Part shown: piece after piece, positions 48,147-57,015 of the stretch
How positions within the stretch are numbered: the stretch's first letter is position 1
How the letters are laid out: each line of letters opens with the position of its first letter
Assembly: GCF_017676385.1 (NCBI RefSeq)
Contig: NZ_JAFFZN010000008.1
Location: 1 to 64,000, forward strand
DNA: 64,000 nt
Direction of reading: 5' to 3'
Source: Streptomyces spirodelae
GTDB taxonomy: Bacteria; Actinomycetota; Actinomycetes; Streptomycetales; Streptomycetaceae
Translations under genes and position numbers: made by a program
The notes under the pieces: model-generated
Told to the model about the DNA's origin: nothing
Seen by the model: the letters and a program-made list of their open reading frames with translations, nothing else
Databases searched by the model: none

Positions 48147-48383
48147 ATGGCGTGGACGTGGCGGTTCGAGAAGGCCGACGGCACCGAGACGGAACCGGCC
48201 GTACAGCCCGAGGAGTTCCCCACCCAGTCGGACGCCGAGTCATGGCTCGGAGAGGTGTGGCGGGAGCTGCTGGAGGGCGGAACCGATCAGGTGACGCTCC
48301 AGGAGGACGGGAGCACCGTCTACGGGCCGATGAGCCTGCACGAGGCGACGGAGGCGGACTCCGGGAGCTCCGCCTCCGGCTGA
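48147..48383 (+). CDS. Conserved small acidic protein
   Basis: 78 residues, acidic, no membrane segment. The opening MAWTWRFEKADGTE and the middle SWLGEVWRELLEGGTDQVTL are a compact fold recalled as conserved in actinobacteria next to cobU-type genes. ATG 48147 follows an ideal GGAGG. It is divergent from the cobU fusion gene by 84 bp and 61 bp upstream of another small conserved gene on the same strand. Function unknown. Confidence 0.8.
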   Translation: MAWTWRFEKADGTETEPAVQPEEFPTQSDAESWLGEVWRELLEGGTDQVTLQEDGSTVYGPMSLHEATEADSGSSASG

Positions 48384-48444
48384 GTGCCGGAGCCTTTGCA
48401 CGGCGGGGGCCGGCCCACCCGGCGAACCGCTACCCTCGGTGCTC

Positions 48445-48882
48445 ATGGACGTACGTGGCGCGGTTTATGTGGTGTTGCGCGGTCCGGTCGAGAAACGGGA
48501 CCGGACGCTGGGAACGCTGAAGCAGGCGGGCATCTTCGCCGAGAAGTCGGTGCGGGGTTCCGAGGTGATCGAGGCATTCTTCTACGGGGGCGACGAACGC
48601 CCCAGTCCCCGCTTCATGGACGCCTGTGCGGCACATGTCGCCAAGGCGGCCCTCGGTACCGACTTCGCGGTTGAGGAGACGGGCACCATCAGCAGCGCCG
48701 CCGCCTCCCGCCGGCTCGCCTACAACCGGCGGACGGGGGAGTGGCTGGGTGCCTTCATCGACACCCAGGCCCCCGAGCAGTCCCGGGTCGAAACCCTCGC
48801 CCACCTCGCCCGTGAGCAGGGCATCGACGTCTCGGACATAGAGCTGCGCGACCCCCCTGAGTTCCATCCGCCCGTCGTCTGA
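48445..48882 (+). CDS. Conserved protein of unknown function
   Basis: 145 residues, soluble alpha/beta. Segments GAVYVVLRGPVEKRDRTLGTL, AGIFAEKSVRGSEVIEAFFYG and SRRLAYNRRTGEWLGAFIDTQ (first and last partly quoted) appear conserved, with no known catalytic pattern. ATG 48445 is used; an ATG two codons earlier is possible. It probably forms a two-gene unit with the 78-residue gene before it. It is convergent with the methyltransferase gene, with a hairpin between. Function unknown. Confidence 0.75.
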   Translation: MDVRGAVYVVLRGPVEKRDRTLGTLKQAGIFAEKSVRGSEVIEAFFYGGDERPSPRFMDACAAHVAKAALGTDFAVEETGTISSAAASRRLAYNRRTGEWLGAFIDTQAPEQSRVETLAHLAREQGIDVSDIELRDPPEFHPPVV

Positions 48883-48890
48883 GGGACCGG

Positions 48891-48921
48891 CGGCACCGGC
48901 CTGCCCAGCCGGCCGGTGCCG
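48891..48921. terminator. Terminator between convergent genes
   Basis: CGGCACCGG pairs with CCGGTGCCG (9 bp) around a 13-nt loop, in the 55-bp gap between the two stop codons. Confidence 0.55.
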
Positions 48922-48937
48922 CGCACGCCGGATGGTG

Positions 48938-49612
48938 CTAGCCCCGTACCCCGAACAGGTGCAGGCTCTCCGCCACGCCCCGGTAGGGGTCCATGCGGCA
49001 GGCCCTCTCCTCCACGTCCAGCGCTTCCTCGCCCTCACCGGCGAAGACGCCCGCGCCGTACCAGCGCTCCATGGGCACCCCGATCCGGGCGAGGAACGAG
49101 GTCAGCGACTCCAGCCGCAGGAAGCGGTCGCCCTCGGCCGGTTCCGTCACCAGGGCGGCGTGCGCGCCGTCCCAGTCGCCGGCCAGCCCAGGGCGCATCG
49201 CACGTGCCGCCACATTGGGCACCACCAGCGAGAGCAGCCCTCCCGCGTCCAGCACCCGGGCGAGCCCGGCGAGCGTGCTGTCCGGGTCCGGTGTCCGGTC
49301 GAGCACGTCGTGGCCCAGCACCACGTCGAAGGTGCCGGGCAGGAAGTGCGCGCCGGTGTCCTGACCGCCTCCGGCCATGGTGCGGAAGCGCGCGCGGATG
49401 CCCTCGGGCTCGTGGCCCAGCGCCGCCTCCACCGCGGCGAGCCGCGCGGGCTCGGCCTCCAGGCCCGTCACTTCGTGGCCGGCCCGGGCCAGCCGCAGCG
49501 CCTGCGCGCCGTCGCCCATCCCGGCGTCCAGTACTCGGAGCCGGCGCCCCACCTCGAAGTGCGCGGAGATCCGCTCCTCGAGCTGCCGGGCGACCAGCTC
49601 CTGCCGGGTCAG
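48938..49612 (-). CDS. Class I SAM-dependent methyltransferase
   Basis: About 224 residues. The SAM motif RVLDAGMGDGAQALRLARAG is followed by VTGLEAEPARL and the post-motif FDVVLGHDVLDRTPD, a CmoM/UbiE-like class I fold. Its substrate is unknown. The start is unusual: no ATG or GTG fits the family's N-terminus LTRQELVARQLEERI. A CTG at 49610-49612 overlaps the stop of the upstream DUF3043 gene as CTGA, the place where ATGA or GTGA is normal. The only ATG in frame (49798) would overlap that gene by 190 bp with a sequence that looks like a shadow. I take CTG as the likely start. Confidence 0.8.
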   Translation of the reverse strand: MTRQELVARQLEERISAHFEVGRRLRVLDAGMGDGAQALRLARAGHEVTGLEAEPARLAAVEAALGHEPEGIRARFRTMAGGGQDTGAHFLPGTFDVVLGHDVLDRTPDPDSTLAGLARVLDAGGLLSLVVPNVAARAMRPGLAGDWDGAHAALVTEPAEGDRFLRLESLTSFLARIGVPMERWYGAGVFAGEGEEALDVEERACRMDPYRGVAESLHLFGVRG

Positions 49613-50211
49613 GGCTTCTCGCCGCGCGCCACCTGCGGCTTGGGCAGGCGCATGCGGCGCATCTGAAGAGTCCGCATCAGCGCGTAGGCGATGGCGCCCC
49701 GGCGGTTCTCGTCCGGGTAGCGCTCGCGGATCTTCTTCTTGAGCCGTACCGAGATGCCGATCGAGTCGACGACGATCAGCAGGATCACCACGAGCCACAG
49801 CAGCAGCGAGATGTTCTTCAGCTGGAGCGAGGGCAGCATGCTCAGCACAAGGATGATCACGGCAAGCGGCAGGAAGAACTCCGCGACGCTGAACCGCGAG
49901 TCCACGAAGTCGCGCGCCAGCCGCCGCACCGGGCCCTTGTCCCGTGCGGGCAGGTGGCGCTCGTCTCCGCTGGCCAGCGCCTCGCGCTGCTTGGCCAGCG
50001 CGGCCCTGCGGGCCTCCCGCTGCCGCTTGGCCGCGTCCTTGCGGCTCTGCGGGCCTGTGGCGGCCATCGGGCGGCGCGGGCCGCGTGCCTCGTTGCGCTT
50101 GGGGGTGGGGCGACCCTTGGGGGCTTGCGGGTCGCGCGGCTGGCTGGGCTCGGCCGCCGTCACCTGAGGTGAGTCGGCCTGCCCTGATTTCGTCGAACGG
50201 CTACGGAACAC
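49609..50211 (-). CDS. DUF3043 domain membrane protein
   Basis: 200 residues. A long basic N-terminal region (Pro/Arg/Lys-rich) leads to AAKRQREARRAALAKQREAL and the DUF3043 core ARDFVDSRFSVAEFFLPLAV (partly quoted). There are two transmembrane segments (FFLPLAVIILVLSMLPSL, LLLWLVVILLIVVDSIGI), then a basic tail KKKIRERYPDENRRGAIAYALMR (partly quoted). DUF3043 is an actinobacteria-specific family of unknown function. GTG 50211. Its stop overlaps the methyltransferase start. Confidence 0.85.
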   Translation of the reverse strand: MFRSRSTKSGQADSPQVTAAEPSQPRDPQAPKGRPTPKRNEARGPRRPMAATGPQSRKDAAKRQREARRAALAKQREALASGDERHLPARDKGPVRRLARDFVDSRFSVAEFFLPLAVIILVLSMLPSLQLKNISLLLWLVVILLIVVDSIGISVRLKKKIRERYPDENRRGAIAYALMRTLQMRRMRLPKPQVARGEKP

Positions 50212-50450
50212 ATCTCAAGAGTACGGTGTGCAGGAGAGTGGGCCCCAGCCCCCAGGGGAATGGGCCGGAGCACCGATCCCAACGGTGACCGGATGCCTAC
50301 TCCCTGCGCCGGAGAGGGCGGGCGGCTGATCGTCCTCGAGGAGGAGCGCATCCGTGCCCGAACGGTGCGGTAATGGAAGACAGCCCCGTACTCTGGGGTC
50401 TGTAGGTTGCCGAGGGCTTGAGTCCGTTACGAAGGGGGCGCGCGAGGCCC

Positions 50451-51248
50451 ATGAGCGGTGTCATGAAGCGTATGGGGATGATCTTCCGCGCGAAGGCCAA
50501 CAAGGCCCTGGACCGGGCTGAGGACCCGCGTGAGACGCTCGACTACTCCTACCAGAAGCAGCTGGAGCTGTTGCAGAAGGTGCGCAGGGGCGTCGCGGAC
50601 GTCGCGACCTCCCGGAAGCGTCTGGAGCTGCAGATGACCCAGCTGCAGGGGCAGTCCTCGAAACTGGAGGAACAGGGCAAGAAGGCGCTCGCGCTGGGCC
50701 GGGAGGACCTGGCCCGCGAGGCGCTCTCCCGCAGGGCGGCGCTCCAGCAGCAGGTCACCGACCTGGAGGGGCAGCACCAGACCCTGCAGGGCGAGGAGGA
50801 GAAGCTGACGTTGGCGGCGCAGCGCCTCCAGGCCAAGGTGGACGCGTTCCGCACCAAGAAGGAGACCATCAAGGCCACCTACACGGCGGCCCAGGCACAG
50901 ACCCGGATCGGCGAGGCGTTTTCCGGCATCTCGGAGGAGATGGGCGACGTCGGTATGGCCATCCAGCGGGCGGAGGACAAGACGGCCCAGCTCCAGGCCC
51001 GCTCCGGTGCCATCGACGAGCTGCTGGCCTCCGGTGCGCTGGACGACCCGTCCGGTATGGCCAAGGACGACATCACCGCCGAGCTCGACCGTCTCTCGGG
51101 CGGCAGCGACGTGGAGCTGGAGCTTCAGCGGATGAAGGCCGAGCTGGCCGGCGGCAGCGACGGTGGCCAGCAGGCCATCGAGGGGGGCCAGGGCCAGGAA
51201 GGCCAGGCGAACGGCCAGCAGGAAGCGCCCAAGTTCAACAAGGAGTGA
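50451..51248 (+). CDS. pspA: PspA/IM30 family membrane-stress protein
   Basis: A 265-residue, almost wholly coiled-coil protein that binds and protects the inner membrane and oligomerises like ESCRT-III. The opening MSGVMKRMGMIFRAKANKALD is typical and the heptad pattern runs to about residue 220. An acidic Gly/Gln-rich tail follows. ATG 50451 is used because it begins the conserved amphipathic helix; the 11 codons before it are not conserved. It is followed 46 bp later by pspAA, and then by a NarL-type two-component pair on the same strand, the arrangement known from actinobacteria. Confidence 0.93.
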   Translation: MSGVMKRMGMIFRAKANKALDRAEDPRETLDYSYQKQLELLQKVRRGVADVATSRKRLELQMTQLQGQSSKLEEQGKKALALGREDLAREALSRRAALQQQVTDLEGQHQTLQGEEEKLTLAAQRLQAKVDAFRTKKETIKATYTAAQAQTRIGEAFSGISEEMGDVGMAIQRAEDKTAQLQARSGAIDELLASGALDDPSGMAKDDITAELDRLSGGSDVELELQRMKAELAGGSDGGQQAIEGGQGQEGQANGQQEAPKFNKE

Positions 51249-51294
51249 ACGGGGCCGTAGCGGTATCCCCCCGCAGCCGGAGGAGGAGAACGGC

Positions 51295-51573
51295 ATGATC
51301 GTACGGATCATGGGCGAAGGCCAGGTCGAACTGGACGACAGCCACTTCGTCGAGCTCAACAAGCTCGACGACGAGCTGCTCCAGGAGATGGAGAGCGGCG
51401 ACGAGGCCGGCTTCCGCCGTACCCTCTACGCGCTGCTGGAAGCCGTCCGCAGGATGGGCAGGCCACTGCCCGACGACGCGCTCGAACCCTCCGAGCTGAT
51501 CCTGCCCGCGCCCGACGCGAGCCTGGACGAGGTACGGGAGATGCTCGGCGACGACGGACTCATCCCCAGCTAG
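51295..51573 (+). CDS. pspAA: PspA-associated protein PspAA
   Basis: 92 residues, acidic. The sequence MIVRIMGEGQVELDDSHFVELNKLDDELLQEM (partly quoted) is characteristic of the PspAA family linked to PspA in actinobacteria and archaea. ATG 51295 follows GGAGGAGGAG. It probably shares the pspA transcript. It is thought to modulate PspA or associated AAA systems; the exact role is not established. Confidence 0.9.
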   Translation: MIVRIMGEGQVELDDSHFVELNKLDDELLQEMESGDEAGFRRTLYALLEAVRRMGRPLPDDALEPSELILPAPDASLDEVREMLGDDGLIPS

Positions 51574-51736
51574 CCCGGCCCCGCGCCCCCGGACAGCGCG
51601 GTCCTCGCCACCCCCCCCACTCGCTCCCCCGCGAGTACCACCCGTACGCACAGCCCGCACAGTCCCGCACGACCCGCCCAACGCGACCTGCGAGAGCAGA
51701 TCACGACGCACACATCCCAGGAGAGCCGGGCATACG

Positions 51737-53071
51737 GTGCCTGCCGTGACACTCCGCGACATCCGCGAGCGACTCCGAGCGCATCCCCATGCGGTCGACG
51801 CCCTCATCGCCGCAGGGACGTTCTGCTGCATCCTCCTCGGCGCCGCCACGGAGCCGCACGGACCGGATGGTCAGCCGCGGTTCGCCGAGCGTGAGATCAC
51901 CGGCCAGACCGTGCTGCTGGCCGCGCTCGCCTGCGGGGTGCTGGCGCTGCGCCGCCGCGCCCCGATGCCGGTGCTGCTGGTGACCGGCCTGATCTCCGTC
52001 GTCGCGCTCGTCGCGGGAGACGGGCCCCGAGCGGGCTCAGCGCCGGAGGCGCCGCTCGTCTCGGCCGCCGTCATCGCGCTCTACACCGTCAGCAACACCA
52101 CCGACCGCCGCACCAGCTGGCGGGTCGGCGCCCTCGCCGTCGGGGTGTTCACCGGCGCCGGCATGCTCTTCGGGGCCCGCCCCTGGTACGCGCAGGAGAA
52201 CCTCGGCATCTTCGCCTGGACCGCGCTGGCCGCCGCCGTCGGGGAGGCCGTACGCAACCGGCGGGCCTTCGTCGACGCCATCCGGGAGCGGGCCGAGCGC
52301 GCCGAACGCACCCGCGAGGAGGAGGCCAGGCGCCGCGTCGCGGAGGAGCGCATGCGCATCGCCCGCGAACTGCACGATGTCGTCGCCCACCACATCGCGC
52401 TGGTCAACGTCCAGGCCGGAGTGGCGTCCCACGTCATGGACCAGCGCCCCGACCAGGCCAAACAGGCACTCGCGCACGTCCGGGAGGCCAGCAGGCACGC
52501 CCTGGCCGAGCTGCAGACCACCGTGGGACTGCTGCGCCAGTCCGGGGAGAGCACCGCACCCACCGAGCCCGCACCCGGCCTTGAGGTGCTGGACGACCTG
52601 GTGGACGGCTTCCGGCACGCCGGGATGTCCGTCGACGTGGAGGCGCCGCCGCCCGGCGGGGCGCCACCGCTGTCCTCGGCTGTGGACCTGACCGCCTACC
52701 GCGTCGTCCAGGAAGCCCTCACCAACGTGCAGAAGCACGCGGGCGTCGGCGCCCACGCCGAGGTGCGGATACGCCGGGACGCGCGGGCACTGGAGATCGT
52801 CGTCATCGACGACGGCGCGGGCACCACCCACACCGTCCCGGACGACGCCGGCACCTCCGCCGAAGGCGCCACCGACTCCGGTACCGAAGCGGACGACGGA
52901 GCGCGGCGCCGCGAGGGCGGCAACGGCGGCCACGGCCTGGTCGGAATGCGGGAGCGGGCCGCCGCGCTGCACGGCGCCTGCGAGACGGGACCGCTCCCCG
53001 GCGGCGGCTTCCGGGTCCGCGTACGGTTGCCGCTGGAGAGTTCGGTGCCCCGGAAGGAGACCCCCGCATGA
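51737..53071 (+). CDS. Sensor histidine kinase, NarL/DesK type
   Basis: 444 residues. The N-terminal ~170 residues hold about five transmembrane segments with short loops, so sensing is probably within the membrane. A coiled linker (RERAERAERTREEEARR) leads to the HisKA_3 phosphoacceptor MRIARELHDVVAHHIALV and the HATPase domain (AYRVVQEALTNVQKHAG N box; VIDDG G box; GHGLVGMRERAAAL). GTG 51737 is used, and GTG 51746 is an alternative. It overlaps the regulator gene in ATGA. It lies 163 bp after pspAA; its stimulus is unknown. Confidence 0.92.
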   Translation: MPAVTLRDIRERLRAHPHAVDALIAAGTFCCILLGAATEPHGPDGQPRFAEREITGQTVLLAALACGVLALRRRAPMPVLLVTGLISVVALVAGDGPRAGSAPEAPLVSAAVIALYTVSNTTDRRTSWRVGALAVGVFTGAGMLFGARPWYAQENLGIFAWTALAAAVGEAVRNRRAFVDAIRERAERAERTREEEARRRVAEERMRIARELHDVVAHHIALVNVQAGVASHVMDQRPDQAKQALAHVREASRHALAELQTTVGLLRQSGESTAPTEPAPGLEVLDDLVDGFRHAGMSVDVEAPPPGGAPPLSSAVDLTAYRVVQEALTNVQKHAGVGAHAEVRIRRDARALEIVVIDDGAGTTHTVPDDAGTSAEGATDSGTEADDGARRREGGNGGHGLVGMRERAAALHGACETGPLPGGGFRVRVRLPLESSVPRKETPA

Positions 53072-53754
53072 TCCGTGTCGTACTCGCCGACGACCAGGCG
53101 TTGCTGCGCAGTGCGTTCCGGGTGCTGGTCGACTCCGAGGCCGATATGGAGGTCGTGGGCGAGGCGGCCGACGGGCAGGAGGCCGTGGCCCTGGTGCGGG
53201 AGAAGGGCGCCGACGTGGTCCTGATGGACATCCGGATGCCGGGCACCGACGGGCTGGCCGCCACCCGCGCCATCAGCGCCGACCCCGCACTGGCCGACGT
53301 CAAGGTCGTCATCCTCACCACCTTCGAGGTGGACGAGTACGTGGTCGGCGCGCTGCGTGCCGGTGCCTCCGGATTCCTCGGCAAGGGCGCCGAGCCCGGC
53401 GAACTGCTCTCCGCGATCCGGACGGCCGCCAAGGGCGAGGCCCTGCTGTCCCCGCTCGCGACCAAGGGTCTGATAGCCAGGTTCCTCGCCCAGGGCGGCA
53501 GTTCGGACCCGGAGGGCCCCGGAGCCAAGGGGACCGGCGCGGCCCGGCTGGAGGCGCTGACCGCGCGCGAGCGCGAGGTGCTCACCCAGGTGGCCGCCGG
53601 ACTCTCCAACGACGAGATAGGCGAACGGCTCGACGTCAGCCCGCTCACCATAAAGACACATGTCAACCGCACCATGGCCAAGCTCGGCGCCCGCGACCGG
53701 GCGCAGTTGGTGGTGGCCGCCTACGAGAGCGGCCTGGTGCGACCGGCTCTCTGA
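53068..53754 (+). CDS. NarL/FixJ-type response regulator
   Basis: 228 residues. The receiver domain IRVVLADDQALLRSAFRVLVD (partly quoted) has the acidic pocket, phosphoacceptor Asp in VVLMDIRMPGTDGLAA, and Lys in GASGFLGKGAEPGEL. A C-terminal LuxR HTH follows: LTAREREVLTQVAAGLSNDEIGERLDVSPLTIKTHVNRTMAKL (partly quoted). The start overlaps the kinase stop (ATGA), so it is the cognate regulator. The targets cannot be read from the sequence. Confidence 0.95.
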   Translation: MIRVVLADDQALLRSAFRVLVDSEADMEVVGEAADGQEAVALVREKGADVVLMDIRMPGTDGLAATRAISADPALADVKVVILTTFEVDEYVVGALRAGASGFLGKGAEPGELLSAIRTAAKGEALLSPLATKGLIARFLAQGGSSDPEGPGAKGTGAARLEALTAREREVLTQVAAGLSNDEIGERLDVSPLTIKTHVNRTMAKLGARDRAQLVVAAYESGLVRPAL

Positions 53755-53895
53755 GGCCTCCGCCCCTTGGGCGCCCCCCGCTTGTGGACGCACGCCCCGT
53801 TTGTTGCTTCGGCTGCCGCCGGCAGGTCGTGTCGGGGGCTCCTCCCCCAGCGCCTGTCCGGCGAGGACCCGGGGGTTCGGGGGCGGAGCGCCCAA

Positions 53896-53934
53896 CAACG
53901 GGAGAGGGCCCCAGGGCGGGGCCCTCAGCCGTTG
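53896..53934. terminator. Bidirectional terminator between response regulator and PfkB kinase
   Basis: An inner 9-bp stem GAGGGCCCC/GGGGCCCTC (5-nt loop), a 2x2 internal loop, then an outer 6-bp stem CAACGG/CCGTTG. It lies in the convergent gap of 206 bp. Confidence 0.7.
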
Positions 53935-53960
53935 GAAGCGGCGCCCCCGAAAACGTGGCC

Positions 53961-54935
53961 TCAGCTCAAGTGAGCCTGCACTTCGGTGGCGGCGTCATGG
54001 CCATAAGCCTTCGTGAAGCGCTCCATGAAGTGCACCCGCTTCAACTCGTACTCCTGGGTCCCGACGGTCTCGACGACCAGAGTCGCGAGCATGCACCCGA
54101 CCTGCGCGGCCCGCTCCAGGCTGACCCCCCAGGCCAGGCCCGAGAGGAACCCCGCGCGGAAGGCGTCACCGACCCCGGTGGGGTCGGCCTTCTGCTTCTC
54201 CTCGGCGACGCCGACAAAGATCGGCTCCTCGCCGGCGCGGTCGATCCGGGCTCCCTTCTTGCCGAGGGTGGTGACGCGGGTGCCGACGCGCTGGAGCACC
54301 TCCTCGTCGCTCCAGCCGGTCTTGTTCTCGATCAGCTCCTTCTCGTACTCGTTCGAGAAGAGGTAGGCGGCGCCGTCGGTCAGCTCGCGGATGCCCTCGC
54401 CGTCCATGCGGGCGATCTGCTGGGAGTAGTCGGCGGCGAACGGGATGCCCCTGGTGCGGCACTCCTCGGTGTGGCGGAGCATGCCCTCGGGGTCGTCGGC
54501 ACCGATGAGCACGAGGTCGAGCCGGCCGACGCGGTCGGCGACGTGCTGGATCTCGATGTTCCGCGCCTCGCTCATGGCACCGGTGTAGAAGGAGCCGATC
54601 TGGTTGTTGTCCGCGTCCGTGGTGCAGACGAATCGTGCGGTGTGTGCGACCTCGGAGATGTGCACGGACTCGGTGTCGACCCCGTGCCGTTCGAGCCAGA
54701 CTCGGTACTCGTCGAAGTCCTCTCCCGCCGCGCCGACGAGGATGGGCCGGGCGCCGAGTTGGCCCATGCCGAAGGCGATGTTGGCGCCGACTCCGCCGCG
54801 GCGGATGTCGAGGCGGTCGACGAGGAAGGAGAGCGAGACCGTGTGCAACTGGTCGGCGACCAGTTGGTCGGAGAAGCGCCCCGGGAAGGTCATCAGGTGG
54901 TCGTTTGCGATGGACCCGCAGACTGCGATACGCAC
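53961..54935 (-). CDS. PfkB-family carbohydrate/nucleoside kinase (adenosine kinase-like)
   Basis: 324 residues. The ribokinase fold begins VRIAVCGSIANDHLMTFPG and has the GGVGANIAFGMGQLGAR substrate-lid region. The C-terminal anion-hole and base Asp are in KADPTGVGDAFRAGFLSGLAWG (partly quoted). The family's D-T-G-A-G-D motif reads DPTGVGD. Related actinobacterial proteins are adenosine kinases. GTG 54935 is favoured over the open frame to 54986; CAGGAG lies upstream. It is monocistronic, ending at a shared terminator. Confidence 0.88.
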   Translation of the reverse strand: MRIAVCGSIANDHLMTFPGRFSDQLVADQLHTVSLSFLVDRLDIRRGGVGANIAFGMGQLGARPILVGAAGEDFDEYRVWLERHGVDTESVHISEVAHTARFVCTTDADNNQIGSFYTGAMSEARNIEIQHVADRVGRLDLVLIGADDPEGMLRHTEECRTRGIPFAADYSQQIARMDGEGIRELTDGAAYLFSNEYEKELIENKTGWSDEEVLQRVGTRVTTLGKKGARIDRAGEEPIFVGVAEEKQKADPTGVGDAFRAGFLSGLAWGVSLERAAQVGCMLATLVVETVGTQEYELKRVHFMERFTKAYGHDAATEVQAHLS

Positions 54936-55097
54936 GACGAATTCTGCTCCTGAGAGACATCGGGTACCCCCGTACGTCCAGCGCACGAGGGGAAGGCGTG
55001 CGCCACGCTACCCGCTGGGCCCGCAGAGTCGAACAGGACACAACTACCTCATAGTAGGGTCTTCCGGGCAGCTCATCCGATGCGTAGCGTGATCCTC

Positions 55098-55310
55098 ATG
55101 GGGAAAACAGCGCCTTTCCGAGCTGAGTACGCCGATCCCGAGTCGATGGAGCAACTGCTCGGCGACTGCGCGCGGATGGTCCCGCACTGGAGGGTTCCGC
55201 CCGGAAAGTCCGAGGAGCGGCACCCGGCGCGCCCTGCCGCGCTGCACGGCGTGCGGGTTCCGGTTCGGTCCGCACGGCTCCTGGACGGGATGTCCGAGTA
55301 CGGCGACTGA
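55098..55310 (+). CDS. Possible small protein (70 residues)
   Basis: The frame starts MGKTAPFRAEYADPESMEQLLGDCARMVPHW (partly quoted) and ends MSEYGD. The first half reads like real protein with good codon bias; the second is Arg/Pro-rich. An ATG at 55080 is also in frame. TAGGGT about 40 bp upstream could be a -10 element. No domain is recognised. If it is not a gene, 54936-55454 contains only promoter DNA. Confidence 0.35.
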   Translation: MGKTAPFRAEYADPESMEQLLGDCARMVPHWRVPPGKSEERHPARPAALHGVRVPVRSARLLDGMSEYGD

Positions 55311-55454
55311 GCGGCCCGCTTCTGTCACGGAGCGCGTCGCGCGGGAACCGTCCGCTTCCGGGTCCCGTCCCACTGATGTCCCCCGGCGGGGGAGGGGCAG
55401 GAGAAGAATCCCTCCCGCAGGGGTCTCGTGGACGCGGAGCCAAAGGAGTTTTCG

Positions 55455-56834
55455 GTGAGTACAGACCAGTCCCCCGAGACCGAGGGCCGCCCGGCGCCCC
55501 GGAGCAGGCGGCGGCAGCTCTCCGTGGCCGCCGTGGCCGCCGCGGTCCTGCTGGCCGGCGGGGGCGGCGCGTACTGGGCCTCCGTCGCCTCTTCCGACGG
55601 TGCGTCCGAGTCGGGCGGCAGCGCGGCCGGCGACGGGCAGGGCGACAGCCCGCCGAAGCTGGCGCTGGACGGCACCGCCACCTCGGCGCGGGACAGCGGC
55701 AAGGGCATCGCGCCAGGTGAGCCCATGGGGCCGCGCGGCTATCGCGCCGACGGACACCTCCCGGACGGCCCGAAGTCGGCGGCTGTCCGCATCCCCGGGT
55801 ACGAGGTGAGCCGGGCGCAGGTGGCGAAGCTCGCCGAGGCGCTGGAGGTCGAGGGCCCGGTCAAGGCCCGGGAGGGCCGCTGGCAGGCGGGCGGTGGCCA
55901 GGGCAAGGGGCCCAGGCTGACCGCCGAGCGCGGGGCCGCTGGCGGCGCGTGGACGTACCAGAGCGGCGAGACCGTCCCGCTGGACGCCGATCCCGACCCG
56001 GCACCGGGCGGCAAGCCGCTGTCCGCCGAGAAGGCGAAGGACGCCGTTCGCCCCGCGCTGCGCGCTCTGGGGCTCGGGGACGCCGCGCTGGACGCCGGGT
56101 CGCCGGTCGGCGGCACCCGCACCGTCACCGCCTCACCCAAGGTGGACGGGGTGCCCACACACGGCTGGGACAGCACCTTCGTGGTGGACGACAAGGGCTC
56201 CGTCACCCGGGCGCAGGGGAGCTGGAACGAGACCCGCAAGGGCGAGGTCTACCCGGTGCAGAGCGCCACCGCGACGCTCGACCAGCTGAACAAGGCGAGC
56301 CAGTCGCGCGGCGGCCACGGGCGCGAGGGGGAGCGGGACAACGAGCCGACGAAGATCGGCGACGCGGCCTTCGGACTCTCGCTGGAGCGCTCGCACGGCA
56401 GGCCGCTGCTCGTCCCGGCATGGATCTACGAGGTCGAGCGGCCCGGCGGCGGCGACATGAAGGTCACCCATCCGGCCGTGCAGCCGGAGTACCTCAAGCC
56501 CTCGAAGACCTCAGGGCACCCCTCGAAGCCGGGCAGCGGCGACGTGGGCGCGGGCGGCGGGAAGTCCACCCAGGCCATGGAGTCGTATCAGGTGGAGGGC
56601 CGCACGCTGAAGCTGTCCTTCTGGGGCGGGGTGTGCGACACCTACAAGGCCACGGCCGAGGAGTCCGGCTCCCAGGTGAAGGTCAAGATCGACGCCAAGC
56701 CGAAGAACGGCAAGGGCAAGAACATCTGCGTCAAGATCGCCAAGCGGCAGACCGCAGAGGTGAAGCTCGACAAGAAGCTGGGCGACCGCAAGGTGGTCGA
56801 CGCGCGGGACGGTGAGAAGCTGCCCCGCAAGTGA
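55455..56834 (+). CDS. Membrane-anchored extracytoplasmic protein of unknown function
   Basis: 459 residues. After a cytosolic start (VSTDQSPETEGRPAPRSRRRQ) there is one hydrophobic segment (LSVAAVAAAVLLAGGGGAYW) with no cleavage Cys, so it is probably an anchored protein facing outward. A Gly/Ser/Asp-rich linker leads to a large soluble part with repeated YPVQSATATLDQLNKA-like and WIYEVERPGGGDMKVTHPA segments (no named domain). The last ~90 residues contain two Cys (GVCDTYKAT, KNICVKIAKRQTAEVKLD) that may form a disulfide. GTG 55455 has AAAGGAG upstream. Confidence 0.8.
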   Translation: MSTDQSPETEGRPAPRSRRRQLSVAAVAAAVLLAGGGGAYWASVASSDGASESGGSAAGDGQGDSPPKLALDGTATSARDSGKGIAPGEPMGPRGYRADGHLPDGPKSAAVRIPGYEVSRAQVAKLAEALEVEGPVKAREGRWQAGGGQGKGPRLTAERGAAGGAWTYQSGETVPLDADPDPAPGGKPLSAEKAKDAVRPALRALGLGDAALDAGSPVGGTRTVTASPKVDGVPTHGWDSTFVVDDKGSVTRAQGSWNETRKGEVYPVQSATATLDQLNKASQSRGGHGREGERDNEPTKIGDAAFGLSLERSHGRPLLVPAWIYEVERPGGGDMKVTHPAVQPEYLKPSKTSGHPSKPGSGDVGAGGGKSTQAMESYQVEGRTLKLSFWGGVCDTYKATAEESGSQVKVKIDAKPKNGKGKNICVKIAKRQTAEVKLDKKLGDRKVVDARDGEKLPRK

Positions 56835-56877
56835 TCCGGGCTGCCGCCGCGTGACGCTGCGGCGCCGCCCCTGGAAC

Positions 56878-56923
56878 GACAAGGGCGGCGGACTCCTGGT
56901 GGGGGGAGTCCGCCGCCCTTGTC
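56878..56923. terminator. Very strong bidirectional terminator
   Basis: A perfect 19-bp stem, GACAAGGGCGGCGGACTCC with GGAGTCCGCCGCCCTTGTC, around an 8-nt loop. It is between the convergent anchored-protein gene and erpA. Confidence 0.85.
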
Positions 56924-57015
56924 ACGATCCGACGCGCCCCGTCAGGGCGCGCCCCGAAGGGGCGCGGGGCAGACCTCATCCCGCTACGGCGCGTATCCGC
57001 AACGAGCCCGGCGAC

